Source of the DNA: Mermis nigrescens
Lineage: Eukaryota; Nematoda; Enoplea; Mermithida; Mermithidae
Assembly (NCBI GenBank): GCA_036768485.1
Contig: JAVLUZ010000507.1
Location: 771,179-835,178, forward strand
Direction of reading: 5' to 3'
DNA: 64,000 bases
Shown: positions 50,646 to 62,184 of the stretch, piece by piece
How positions within the stretch are numbered: position 1 is the first letter of the stretch
Layout of the letters: every line of letters begins with the position of its first letter
Program-made: the position numbers and the translations under genes
Notes under the pieces: model-generated
What the model was told of the DNA's origin: nothing
Seen by the model: only the letters and a program-made list of their open reading frames with translations
The model's database searches: none

Positions 50646-53600
50646 CTGCAAAACATGCATTTGCATACATATAACCATACCATGGCACGGGGGGTTTGGG
50701 GTATACAACCCCAGAAACCAAAATACTCCCCAGAATTCAATGTTTGAAAATTTTCTTGTTTTTTTCGCAATTTTTTGATGCCAATGGATAGTGCTCGATG
50801 AGAAACGTTGAAAATGGTGTTTTTTCGCTATACGACCCTTTTTAAGGCAATTTTTTGACCTTTGAAAAATTCTTGCATCCCCCTACAGAACTTTGGTGCC
50901 GCCCACCTATGCGTATAACGATCAGAAAATTACAGACTGATTTACAGCATGAGAATTCAGGGAAAAGAGGTTAAATTCTAAAGTGCCTTTTTTGGGCTGA
51001 TGCGCTTTATTTTCCCAGAACGAAAGAGCATTTTAACAAATTCGAAAAAATATGAGAAAAATTCGAGTAAATTGAATAAATAAAGCCGAAAAACGAGGAT
51101 AGCTAACACTTTTGAGCAAACAAATGGCTAAAAACGCTCAAAACAACAGCTTCTACGAATTTTTTTGGAAAATCGCGGGAAGGGTGAAAAAATTCTGGGG
51201 GTGAAAACCTTTCTGGGGCATTAAAACCATAGGTGGGCGACACCGAAATTCTGGGAGTGCAAGATTTGTCAAAGGTAAAAAATTGCCTTAAAAATGGTGG
51301 TATGGCAAAAAGAACACGATTTTCAACCTTTCTCATCGAGCACTATCCATTGGCATCAAAAAATGCGAAAAAACAAAAAAAATCAAAAATTGAATTCTGG
51401 GGGGTATTTTGGTTTCTCGCGGGTGTTTTGGCTTTCGGGGGGTGCATACCCCCAAACCCGCCCCCATGCCCAAGTACGGTTAAAACCAATCCCCTTAAAC
51501 CAGACATGATCACATATGGTAGAAACCTACCAGCTTGTGAGTCAGAGGCGCCATAATCGCCGGCTAGTAGCTGGGCCGTTAATCCTGCGGTTGACGTGTA
51601 AGGATAGCCTGCGGCCGAAAGGGACAAGAAAGGATCCAACTGGAAACTAAAAACGGTTTATATGTATAGACGTCGGACGGAAAGAAGCACTACGCTAAAA
51701 ATGCTCGCGTTAAATAGATTTGAGCGACTTTCGGTTCTTTTTGAAGTTGAAAATCAAAACTAAAAAGTAAAGGAGAATTAAAGTTTGAAAATTTGGATAG
51801 GAAAATTTCGCACATTCAAATATTTAGAAATACCTTCCTAATATTAAATTCATTTCTGTCACTTTTCGCAGTATAAGTTGAAACCTTTTATGAATTTCAA
51901 TTTAAGAATGTACGAACCTTCTGTCAAATTAAAATATGCATATGTAAAAAATGTGGGAAAATTAAAAATTCTCAAGTAAAAATTTACATGTTTCATTTTA
52001 GGAAAGTACAAAACTTCTGTGAAATTAAACTGTGCACGTGTAAGAATATGGGAAAATTGAAAATTGGATTTGAAATATGCATAATTTAATTACTTCTACT
52101 CGTAAAACACCACAGGAAAAGTGAGAGGCTTGAGCGTCCTTCCATTTTTTCTCCTCAACCCACGAAATCGATATGTTTACCTCCCCCTCCCGACTTTAAT
52201 TTGCATTTTAAGTCATTTTAGGATGCTTTCCTGTCATTTTAAAATCCCTCAGCTCCGATTTTCCAATAGAAAAAGCAGCCGTTTGAGAATGAAGGAACAA
52301 GGGATAAGCGAAGGAATACAAAAAGTGTTTACTGTTATAATTTTTATTTTAAAAAAAATTTAGTATAAAAAGACATACGGCACTAAAGTCCCAGCCCGTA
52401 TTTTTGGCAACTGTTTCAAAATTTGTTATTCCCATTAGACAGCTAACCTTCTAATCTTTTATAACGCGTAAAGACTAGCTTTCTAATTACAAATAAGAAG
52501 CTAGATTCTTAATTGAACATTAGAAAATCGGCTTATGGTCATTACAATACTAAAAAGCGCATAATTAAGTCAAAAGAAGGATAAGATATTCTGCTTATGG
52601 TTCCGAAAAAAGGTTTAAGCGACCGGACGACCAGAGGTGGGAGGCACCAAAGTTCTGAGGGGGTGCAAGATTTTTTTCAAGGGTCAAAAAATGGCCTTAA
52701 AAATGGTGGTATGGCGAAAAACACCATTTTCCAACGTTTCTCATCGAGCGCTATCCATTGGCATCAAAAAATTGCAAAAAAACAAAAAATTTCAAAAATT
52801 GAATTCTGGGGCAGGGGGTATTTCGGTTTCTAAGGGGTGCATACTCCGAACCCCTCACGCTTAGGTATATATGCGGACGACCGATGTTGGGAGAACGAAA
52901 ACGTTAATTGCACAACAGTAAAAGTACGTTTAACAGGGATGGAATATTTCTCACCCAAAAATGGTCATTCCTCTAAAAACCAATATATTTTACCACCCTC
53001 CCCAAAATTTTGAGCAAAAACTAGCGCTTTAGGCCAGTTTTACTGTGTTTTTTTTGTCAATTTTGGTCAAAAAATAGGTCATTCCCCTTCAAATGGTCGG
53101 GTAAACCCCTCCTCCCAAAAAGTTTGACCTGTTACATGTCTGACAGTAAGACTTACAGTAAACCAGCGGTCGCAGCGCTATTTAGGTCATAAGCCGATGG
53201 GGTAGGCAAAAAAGATGGCAGAGCAGTCAGGCCTGACGCACCGGTTAAAGCACTTGCTGCAGGTAAACGACCCGAAGGTGACAGATAAATCGGGGCTCCG
53301 AGACTAGGCGATCTTAACGACTGGGCCATCGACATCGGTGATAATACTTGTTGAACGGCTGTGTATCAAAAAGCGTGCGTGAGATAAAGTGCATTAAATG
53401 GATAAAATCTCTTAAATACGATTTTGTTGCACATGATTTCTTCGGAATGGGAGGTTTTGGCGCCACACTCTTTGTAATATTATTAATTATTTACATTTCA
53501 TTTATTATTAAAGTATAATACAGATTCCGAAAGTCCATTCAATGCTTTACGTGATGGTATAAATTACTTTTAGAATATCTTTGAATCTAGTGCGATAATT

Positions 53601-56600
53601 AAATGCATCTAAAAATAAACTGGATTTTCTACAGTTTTTCAGTCGTACACAAATGGATACTCATCGAATCGCAAAGAACAATATGCTCTTTTGTAGCTTG
53701 TAGAACCTGCTTTCTGAATATGTAATTTATTTTCTGAATTGCTTCAAAATTTATTAAAGTAGAATAATTTATAGGTTGCTGGCGCCAAAACGTCGTAGAC
53801 CCTGATTTCTTATATATATGTAAATAAATATAAAAAATAAATAATATATAATATATAATATAATGAAATACCATAACACGAAAGATTAACACCACCTACT
53901 CAAAGTCTTATTTTGTGCACGTTAAATTCTAATTTACTGTAACGATTAGGTACTTCAGTAATGCTTCTGTGTGCTAAACCTGCGTTTCGCGACATTTGCT
54001 ATCTGCCGTAATTTAGCCAACTTCTGTGCCTTTGACAATGAAAAGTACAAAAATTCATCAATAAGACGCGAAGCGATCCTAATATATTAATATTTTGACG
54101 ATTTTCAAGCCAAATTTGCGGTCGTTTCAATGATGAACAACTATGAGGCTTCGTAAAAACAAAAAAATGGAAAATTTTTGATTTTAAGAGTACCAAAATT
54201 ACCTATTAATTATTTTTAATTACTAATTATTAATCATTGTCAATTACTACATAATTACTAATCGTTAATTAATAATAATTATTCATTATTCCTTATTGTT
54301 AATTACCAAATGTATACAGAAAAATAATTACCAAATTTTTCGTTTTTTTAATTTAGACATTTTTACTGCTTTTGTTACCAAACAAATCTATGTATACATG
54401 CACAAAGACGATCCAAAAGAGTCTCTGCACAGCCGGAAAAGTCTTTGCCGAATTAAGCATTCTATTAATCAAGAAGCATTAGTTCAACTCAACCTTATTT
54501 ATGTCTTTGATATGTTTTTCTGTCAAGATTATCTTTTAAGATTACATCGAAGATTAATTATTAATTCACATTACGAAAATAAAAAGATAATATTCATGAA
54601 ATAATAAGATTAACAATAACAAATTATGTAATTGAGTAATGATATTGAACAATAACATGTAGAATATCTCTCAGTAGCATATGTACATTACGGCTCGATA
54701 TTTTAGGTGGAGATCCCAAGCCATTTGCACGAGGGAAGGGCGGTAAATAACTCCAGTTTTTTGTTGAAAATGGCAAAAAGCATAAAAATTGCCAAAAAAC
54801 GCACATTTTCGCCAAAAATGGGGGAAATCAAAAATTTTCACATTTTGCGGGGGTACGGAGGGCGTTCAACTTTGACATGTACGCTAAGTAATATATTATT
54901 AATAGTCTGCGACACTTACCAAAACCAGCTTTGCCCTGGTTGGCGGGCCGGTAGGTGCCATTCATAATAGCTAATTCCATTAGTTGCTTCCGCTTCAGTT
55001 CATCTTCGCCTTCCGGCTAAAAAGTAATCAAAAATTTACAAAGCAGCTTTGAATTTCTTTTTGATTTTTATACTTTTTCTCAAAAATCTAGGACGTCTTA
55101 AGAAACCATCGTTGGTTTAAGAATATTTATTCAGCACAGGCGATAAAAAATTACTGTATTTCTGGACTATATGAAGGCATAGCAAACAAAAATATGAAAA
55201 AAAACAAAAAATTTAAGCACTTACGGCAGGAACTAGCAAAAGCTTCACTTCTTCTAAAGCGCGTTTAATTTTCAGAGTGGCTCTGTTCTCCGTATCTTCA
55301 CACTGTACTAACACGTGCAGCTCTTCATTTAGGTGTTCCCAATTCGGCTTGCCCTTATTGGCATCCTCCTAAAATGTTAAATATACTGTTGATATCAAGG
55401 GCCAGGTCCATAAATGAAAGAGGGGGTTGAGATTTCCCACCCAAAGTCGAAGGTCCCTCCAACCCCCAAAGCCAGAAAATTTTTGATCCCCCCGATTTTT
55501 GAAAAGAATCGAATTTTTATGCCGTTTGTAAGCGTTTTTTGGCCGAAAATTAGAGGTCATTTGCCCCCCCCTCAAATTCCGAGTCATAAAATGTATGGCC
55601 ATGTCACATACAAAAATTTCCAAATAAACTTTCTAAGAATGAAATGCAAATAAACATGCCAAAAGCGTAATACGTGTGAATGTAGAAGTTCAATATTTTA
55701 TCTTTTTTTTACTTTTAATTCCCAAGTTTATTCAAAACTTCCTAAAACTTTCAAAATTACTTTTCAATTGGAACATTTCGAAGACGAAGCAGAAGAAATC
55801 GAACGGTTCTCCAACCTTCCCTTCCCGCTAAAAATAGCTTAATACCCTTTAGCTCAATCGGTATAACAATGAGTTATTTTTATTTATTTTTATTTATAAC
55901 CGTTCTTTTAATTTTATTAATGAAAAAATTAGTTTTCGGTTCAAAAGCCTACATATAATAGCAATAAAAAAGACATTTCATTTACCTTTTTCTTATCTCT
56001 CATAGAGCCTTTGCCGCGAACCATTATTTTGCAGCCAGTTTCTTGTTCTAGTTGTTTAGCTGTCATTCCCCTGGGTCCCAAAATGCGTCCGACGAAATTA
56101 AACTGTAAAACCAATTCACTGGAATTATCCGATATAAACATAACGTCAGCAATAGCGAGGAAATTCCACAATTCAAAAGCAAAAAAGAAAACAAAAAATA
56201 AAAAGAAATAGGAAATGGCAAAAACATCATATGAAAATATGTACATATATATGCAGGCCCGTATCCAGGATTCAGCTAAGGGTGGCGGTGGGCGGACCCG
56301 ATATAAATTGGTCTATATCTCGGAAAATTCGTCGGTATAGCTCGCAAAAACCGCAGTTTTCCATGCTTTTTGATATGCTTAAATAAGATCATAAAATACG
56401 AACTTTTGGAAAAAAATTTCGCCCTTTCAAAAGGCTATAAAAAGCGACGGTTTTTGGTCGCGCTTGAGCCAAAATTATGGAAAATACTTCATGTCTCGGC
56501 GCGAAGCGCCGAAAATTCGAAGATTTGACCACAAAGACATGCGATTTTTCTATCTTTTCGTGCATTATCTTACCTTTCAAAATTTTTTTCTGGCCAAGGC

Positions 56601-56789
56601 GAGGGGGCGGTCGCCCCCATCCCACCCCCCTAAAAGCGGTCCAGCCTACCTATGTAAATACATAAATGCACACTCTTTTCACGATGCACAGATTACAAAA
56701 CTGACTAAGAAAACGCACTAACCAATAACAAATAATAATAAAGCAATAAGAGTAAATAAAAAGCAATATTAATAATAATAATAACAATG

Positions 56790-56844
<55 letters not shown>

Positions 56845-59800
56845 CAACAACAACAATAAGGATGATAAACAAGAAGCAAAAATAATCATAAGTTATAATA
56901 GTCAAAACTTCCTACACAGAATCGTTTTTTTCTCATTATAAAAATCCTTAAAATTCTTACAAAGTTCCAATTTCAAAATTTAGGTGAGCTTAAACTCTCT
57001 AAATGCAAGCAGACCGAGTAACGCCCGTATTTACTATTTTATGAACCATTTTCGCCTAAATAGCTGACTGCAATAGATTCGATGATGATAAAAGCCACGT
57101 TTTACAAGTGGCAAAATAAAATTCAGATTCGAGGTCGCCTCACCAGCTTACATCTGGAAAATCTTTAACGGGGACAAAGACCTTTTCCTGCAGCGTGACA
57201 ACATTTCCTTGCGGTTCGGGCAGGACCAACTCTTCTTTCGTTGAACTTTCAAAGTGAAATAGAGCGGATCTAACTCTGCTGACTTCTTTAAAATAAGATA
57301 CAGTCGATAAGGCTAAGTTCTAATGCGTATATTATCATGCGATTTTGATTGATCGGTATTTTCACACTGCTCAAAAGTGTTGAATTTTAGGCGCTTCGCA
57401 CCATATACTCATGTTTCCACTATATTTTGTCCAATTTATTCGACTTTTCGAAATTTTTTATGTTTATATGCTCTAGAAAGATAGAGCATCGTCAGAAACG
57501 CCGAAAAATAATGTTTGTGACGCGTACCCACCATTTTTATGCCCAAAAAAGGTACTTTGAAATTTCAATCCCTCCCCCTAGAATTCTCATATTGTGCATA
57601 TCTGCTTGGTTGTGATTGATAAATGAACTAATGATTGTCACTTTTTAGCGTATATGCGAAATGTGGTTATAAGAACGAACCAATTTTTTTCTACAAGGTC
57701 CCTTTGTACATGTGAACAAGATGATAGGGATCTACAGAAGTCATTATACATTGTGATTAAGAGAATATGCTAATTTAAGCAAAGTATACAATGGCACAGT
57801 GGCACTTTAGGGCACGAAATAGTAAAGCTGGCTTTTTTGACCATTGATAGTGTAGCACTAGTTTAGCCATGGATTTCTAATGATGAAGAATACAAAAGTT
57901 TATCGATGTAACGCAAAGCGTCGAAAATTTTGACATTTTTAAAAAACTTAAATCGCGCGAAGCGCCAAAACATTAGTCATTTTACTGCTTTGAACACAAC
58001 TTGAAGACAAACAATATAGCAAATTGCAAATTTTCAAATCTGTACAAACAAAGCAATGCTTACATATTCACCATATATTCAAGTCGAGCAAGGCTTTTAA
58101 CAGACTAACAGTGCAAATTACAGAATCGTATGTTGGCTGATCCCAACGTAGTCTAATATAGAAAAATAAAATAACCAGCGCGAAGCACCGAAATTTGACG
58201 ATTATGCCTTTTAAAACGCAATTTTATTATTATAAAGACACATCGAATCGAACAAACAATTATTAATTCAATTTTTTGGCAATTTCACATGATTTTACAA
58301 TTTTTGTCCTCCCAAAAATCTTTGTGCATTTACAAAGACGCTCAAGAAAGTTCTTCGTACATCTGGAAAATCTTTGCCGAATAAAAAAGCATGGAACGTA
58401 CGCAAAATTAATCTCCTCGCTTCTCAACGTTTTGATGTACTCGATTTTACAATTCATTTCCATAAATACCTCATGTTGTAGCGGGTAAACCATTCAAGCC
58501 TATTTAAAAATTCCATCAAATAGTATTAAAGATGAATTAAGCTATTAAACTGCAATCAGACAAAACACTTCTGAATATGAAAGTACTTCCTTATTTCTAG
58601 CAGCCTAAAAGATGACTATATATTTAGAATGAAGCGAACAGGTTTTATCAGCATAAAAATGGCCAAAAAAGCATACATGCGCACTGAGGGAGGAATATGG
58701 GGGTTCCCCTCCCACAACTTTTGAAAGGCATACTCCGTCAGGCCATTTGCGGACGAAGACCTATTGTTGGAATCATAAAAGAGCGCCAAACGATGCCCAG
58801 CAGTATAATCTGAAGTATTTTCTGAGTAGTACTCTGTCAGCTCATTCATTCAGACACTTTTTGTCCATTATTTTGTGCATATTTGATCGTCTAAGTCATT
58901 CAATCAGGCACGTAGCTGTCCGTCCTATTTTGGGGGGACCAACACCAATTTTGTGGGGTTCGGGGTCCAAAAAGGCCAAAAATAGCACAAAATAACGTTT
59001 ATTAAGTCCTATTTTCCCGATTTTTTCTGAATTTTGGGGGGTCGAACGAACCCCCCATTCCGCCCAGAGCTACGTGCCTGCATTCCATCAGTCTTATTAT
59101 CATTCGTTCTCATGCAAACTTAATCGCGAATATTCAAGGAGACTAAAATATGACGAATTAAAGCATTGTACGGATTTTTGACGGAGGGGGGGGTAAGGAA
59201 CGACATAAATATTGAAGAAAATCAATGCAAGCCCATGATTTTAGCGCCATAAATAGCCGTAAAAATTAATTACTCACCCCCCTTCCCAAGCAAACTCGGT
59301 TTAACTCCCTCCCAGAACTTTTGATCGTGTGCATCTATGTCAAAAAGCGTCACCTTATTAATGGAACAATTTGATTTTTTGAACAAGCTACTGGCAAATA
59401 CGTATTTTAGTTCAATATTTTTGATCTCGTATTTATTTTATACGTAACAAGCATTAGCGAATGCTTTTTGCTCCCGAAAATAAATCAAAACTAGACCTAT
59501 TAGTCAGATATATGCTTCAAGGGAAAGAACAGAACGAATAAAACTGGATTTCTCTTTTTTTAAAATACTCGTAAAACCGCGTGATTTGTCGCAAAACATT
59601 TTTTTGCACTAATCCACACCTGGACAGAAGAAATTCTTTGACCTAGTTATATCTATTGCGACACACACTACCATCAGAAAAGTAATGCCGTAAAGCTTCC
59701 TCCCGAAAATATAATAATTTACGAAAAATAGCCCCCGCTTTTCAGGAAATGCCCAAGTTACCCGAAAGCATAATTTAGCGCTGCATTACTGAAGAACAGA

Positions 59801-60363
59801 ACGAATATTTTGACTTGACTTTGCATCCAATTAAATACAAAAGAGCACTACAAGAAAACAAGATATCACGTATATCATTTAAAATATCACAGAAATAGAC
59901 CCGAACGCAACACCGTGTGCTAAAATGTTAATAATAGCATTAATAATTATTAATTACCGTCATCGATTAAGCGTTCGACGTGCAAGAAAATGTTAGGAAA
60001 CGAAGTCAAACTTTTCTTATCTTTCAGCAATTGCGCCAGATATTCCATGGATACCTTCTGCTGTTTTTGCTGATTATTTGCTGAACTGCAATTCGTGGAC
60101 AAATTAGCCCCGCCTCCAATAGAATCTAACAACTGTTCGTTAGTAGTGCTATTACTGTTGGCTAATGACGTCATCGCGGATCCGGGGCTGAAATGGCTCA
60201 AGGCCGATAAAGGTACAGTGCAGGAAAATGGATAGCCATTTCCGGCCATTACCGAATTTAAGGCAAAGCCAGCCGCTCCATTCGTATTTAAAATGGCCAA
60301 GTCGTTTAGCATGTTATTATTATTACAGTTAATGTTACCGTCCGTTTGTAGTCCGTTAAGCAT
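50560..60363 (-). CDS. how: how/quaking STAR-family RNA-binding protein, eight coding exons
   Basis: Minus-strand exons 60363-59958, 57285-57152, 56102-55986, 55368-55225, 55016-54920, 53358-53157, 51646-51531 and 50645-50560, in all 1302 nt (433 aa). All introns are GT/AG with matching phases. Order of parts: Asn/Ser-rich N-terminus; QUA1 dimerisation helices ([20 protein letters not shown]); KH domain with [20 protein letters not shown] and [19 protein letters not shown]2 ([20 protein letters not shown]); Ala/Ser/Leu-rich linker; and a basic C-terminus [15 protein letters not shown] resembling the long fly How isoform. How binds ACUAA-type sites in RNA and controls splicing and stability in muscle and glia. 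The start ATG at 60363 follows an in-frame stop a short way upstream. Confidence 0.95.
50676..50913 (-). mobile_element. Family A hAT-like MITE
   Basis: Reverse copy in the last how intron; its border is 30 bp upstream of the exon 8 acceptor. Flanks catataac/cgtataac match 7 of 8. Confidence 0.85.
51228..51478 (+). mobile_element. Family A hAT-like MITE
   Basis: CATAGGTGGGCGACACC to CCCAAGTACG; flanks attaaaac/gttaaaac match 7 of 8. Ends 52 bp downstream of the exon 7 donor. Confidence 0.85.
51531..51646 (-). CDS. how: how exon 7
   Basis: The acceptor giving the correct phase is CGTTTTTAG|TTTCCAG, not the AG seven bases further on. Encodes [20 protein letters not shown] and [18 protein letters not shown]. 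Donor CTG|GTAGGT. Confidence 0.82.
52633..52867 (+). mobile_element. Family A MITE
   Basis: AGAGGTGGGAGGCACC to CTTAGGTATAT. The flank repeats 'ggacgacc' on both sides. In how intron 6. Confidence 0.78.
52935..53110. repeat. Dispersed 'GGTCATTCC' repeat
   Basis: Contains CAAAAAATAGGTCATTCC-type core shared with 54700-54870 and 55400-55580. Lies just downstream of how exon 6. Confidence 0.5.
53157..53358 (-). CDS. how: how exon 6
   Basis: Acceptor TGATACACAG, donor TTTACT|GTAAGT. Encodes [38 protein letters not shown] and so on. If the intron is retained, the frame reads CTG TAA at the junction and stops at once. Confidence 0.9.
54920..55016 (-). CDS. how: how exon 5 (QUA2)
   Basis: Acceptor CTTTTTAG, donor TTTTG|GTAAGT. 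Encodes [20 protein letters not shown] then [12 protein letters not shown]. Confidence 0.95.
55225..55368 (-). CDS. how: how exon 4 (KH domain, second half)
   Basis: Acceptor ACATTTTAG, donor GCC|GTAAGT, 48 codons. [20 protein letters not shown] through [16 protein letters not shown] replaces the usual ITVED. Confidence 0.95.
55400..55590. repeat. Dispersed 'GGTCATTTGCC' repeat
   Basis: Shares AAAGCCAGAAAATTTTTGA, a GAAAAGAATCGAATTTTT core and GGTCATTTGCCCCCCCC with 19830-19975 and 28395-28500. Confidence 0.55.
55986..56102 (-). CDS. how: how exon 3 (KH domain)
   Basis: Acceptor GTTTTACAG, donor AAG|GTAAAT, 39 codons. [12 protein letters not shown] holds the GxxG-type loop (GPRG). This is the most conserved exon of the window. 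Confidence 0.97.
56255..56650. repeat. Dispersed repeat beginning GCAGGCCCGTATCCAG
   Basis: Same family as 23700-23880, and its start matches 27990. Contains GGCGCGAAGCGCCGAAAA. In how intron 2. Confidence 0.65.
56772..56850. repeat. (TAA)n/(CAA)n microsatellite
   Basis: More than 20 consecutive AAT-type triplets, ending in a short run of CAA. It gives long poly-Leu and poly-Ile frames on the minus strand that are not genes. Confidence 0.95.
57152..57285 (-). CDS. how: how exon 2
   Basis: Acceptor TTTTAAAG, donor GAT|GTAAGC. Encodes [20 protein letters not shown] and [16 protein letters not shown], the link into the KH domain. Confidence 0.92.
58905..59080. mobile_element. Family B MITE
   Basis: Termini CAGGCACGTAGCTG and AGCTACGTGCCTG; flanks cattcaat/cattccat match 7 of 8. 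In how intron 1. Confidence 0.85.
59958..60363 (-). CDS. how: how exon 1 (N-terminus and QUA1)
   Basis: Encodes an Asn/Ser-rich region then the QUA1 segment and HVERLIDD, ending at donor GACG|GTAATT with one base of a Glu codon. Confidence 0.9.
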
Positions 60364-61681
60364 AACAAACGTATGCAGACAGTAGCTGATGTTGGCTATT
60401 AATAAGGGTTAAATTGGTTAGTCCGACTCTGCATCGTGAAAAAAACATCGCACTTTCAAATTTACATACATACTGGTATGAAAAATAGAAGGTTAATTTA
60501 AGTATACAAAGAATAAACAATTAATTGAATAAATTTGAATAAATATGAATGGTATGTACTCAGCGTTACTGCCAAAACCTCGCAACCCAATTAGCGAACA
60601 TGTTAGAATAATTGCGTTAATCGGAAGTTACTGTAAATAAAACAAAGTACGCTTTGAGCACAGGTCATACTAACTGCAATGGTAAAATTTTAAGACCTTA
60701 GATACGATACGAGTATAAACCAATGTGACAATCGTAAAAGACAGTAGTTTCCCTTAACAAAAAGAAAACGCTAATGTCGTTTAAAAATTAAAGATATGTA
60801 TGTAGGTACCTTTCTGATTGGCCCAATTTCGTCGCAAAAACCAATCTTTCAATGCCACAGCAATAAGACGAAACTTAAATCTTCTTCAGTTACTGTTTAT
60901 CGCGTTTATTATTTATATTGCCAAACTAGGGAAGCGAATTAGAGACACGACGATTGCTTGCAAATTAACGAATATTTAAATACGACATTTCCAACAACAA
61001 ACTGGCTTTTCTTCCAACCGACGCATCGCCGTGTTGCGTTACGAAAATTTTATGCATTATTGGACGAAGAATGTATGGGATAAAATAAGGCACATCTTTC
61101 TCTCTGGTTTGGTCGGACGCGCTTAAGTGTATTACTGCGTCTTAGGACGGGCTGCAATGAAATAAAAAGGAACAGCTCGAATGTTGGGACGAAAGTTTTA
61201 AGCGAATCTTTGGAACAAGTTGGCAACATAAAAAAACGGAACAACACCAAGTTTTACGATGTAGCACTCGCGCAAAGTTAAAAATAGAGTATACGTATGG
61301 GAAAACGTAGGTTATAAGCTGAAGTAGCGGCTTTTTGAAGAACAGCTGGCAAACCCATCATAGAATCGTAACAGACACCGATACGCACAATTGATTTATA
61401 GACCGAGAATTTTGCATGTTTGCGAAGTCAACTTTCAATGAAAATATCCTCACCAGCTCAATATAGGAGAAATGAATACAGCGTGGATGTCGATAAGCTT
61501 AAGATGCTCAACAAGCGAGTACTGTCCCGGTTCACACGAGTGCAATCGTCTGAAACCTGCAACTTGGTCGCAGATGGCTGGGTTTTAGTGATTGCAGCCA
61601 TAGATCAGGTTGGCCTGGGGGGCAAAATCGCGATTTCGGGTTAGGGATGGGTAGAATAGAGATTTCGGAATCAAGGAGGGG

Positions 61682-62086
61682 CATACCTGGGCAATGGCCG
61701 GTCTTACCAAAGATACCAGTAAGAAAAATTTTGGTTGGTGGTTGCTGGTTCGAAGAAGGATTGTTGTATTATTTGATCCTTTGCCTCGCGATTTTTAAAT
61801 AAATAATGCGTTTCTGTATGCATCGTATGTATTATGTTATATTAGTCGAAGTATAGGAAGCTTACACGTTTTTATAGTGCACTAAGTGCTAACAGCTAAA
61901 TCTTTCAAGTGCGTGTTGTGCTTAGGAGTTCGGTATCAATAAGTCTTGCAATGTGTCTAAGTGAGTAGATTTGATTTTTAACAAAAATACTTGTTAATAA
62001 TCGTTCGTGGCATTGACCGTTGATACCGAACGGCCTACCAGTGATACCGGGTTGAATCGAGTTGTAACCGTTGCCCAGGTAAGGCG
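61682..62086. mobile_element. Family E MITE (TIR ACCTGGGCAATGG)
   Basis: CATACCTGGGCAATGGCC at the left and CCGTTGCCCAGGTAAG at the right; same end type as 26858-27246. No clear duplication. Confidence 0.65.
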
Positions 62087-62184
62087 AGGAATAAAATCCA
62101 GGATTTTTACCACAGTAGAGTTTTCGGCTATTTTTGCGTCGAAATTGCTTTAAAGTACATTAGATTCGGTAGGGGTTTGCCGAG

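Noticed and set aside
56650..56905. Poly-Leu and poly-Ile frames
   Set aside because: Translations of a (TAA)n microsatellite.
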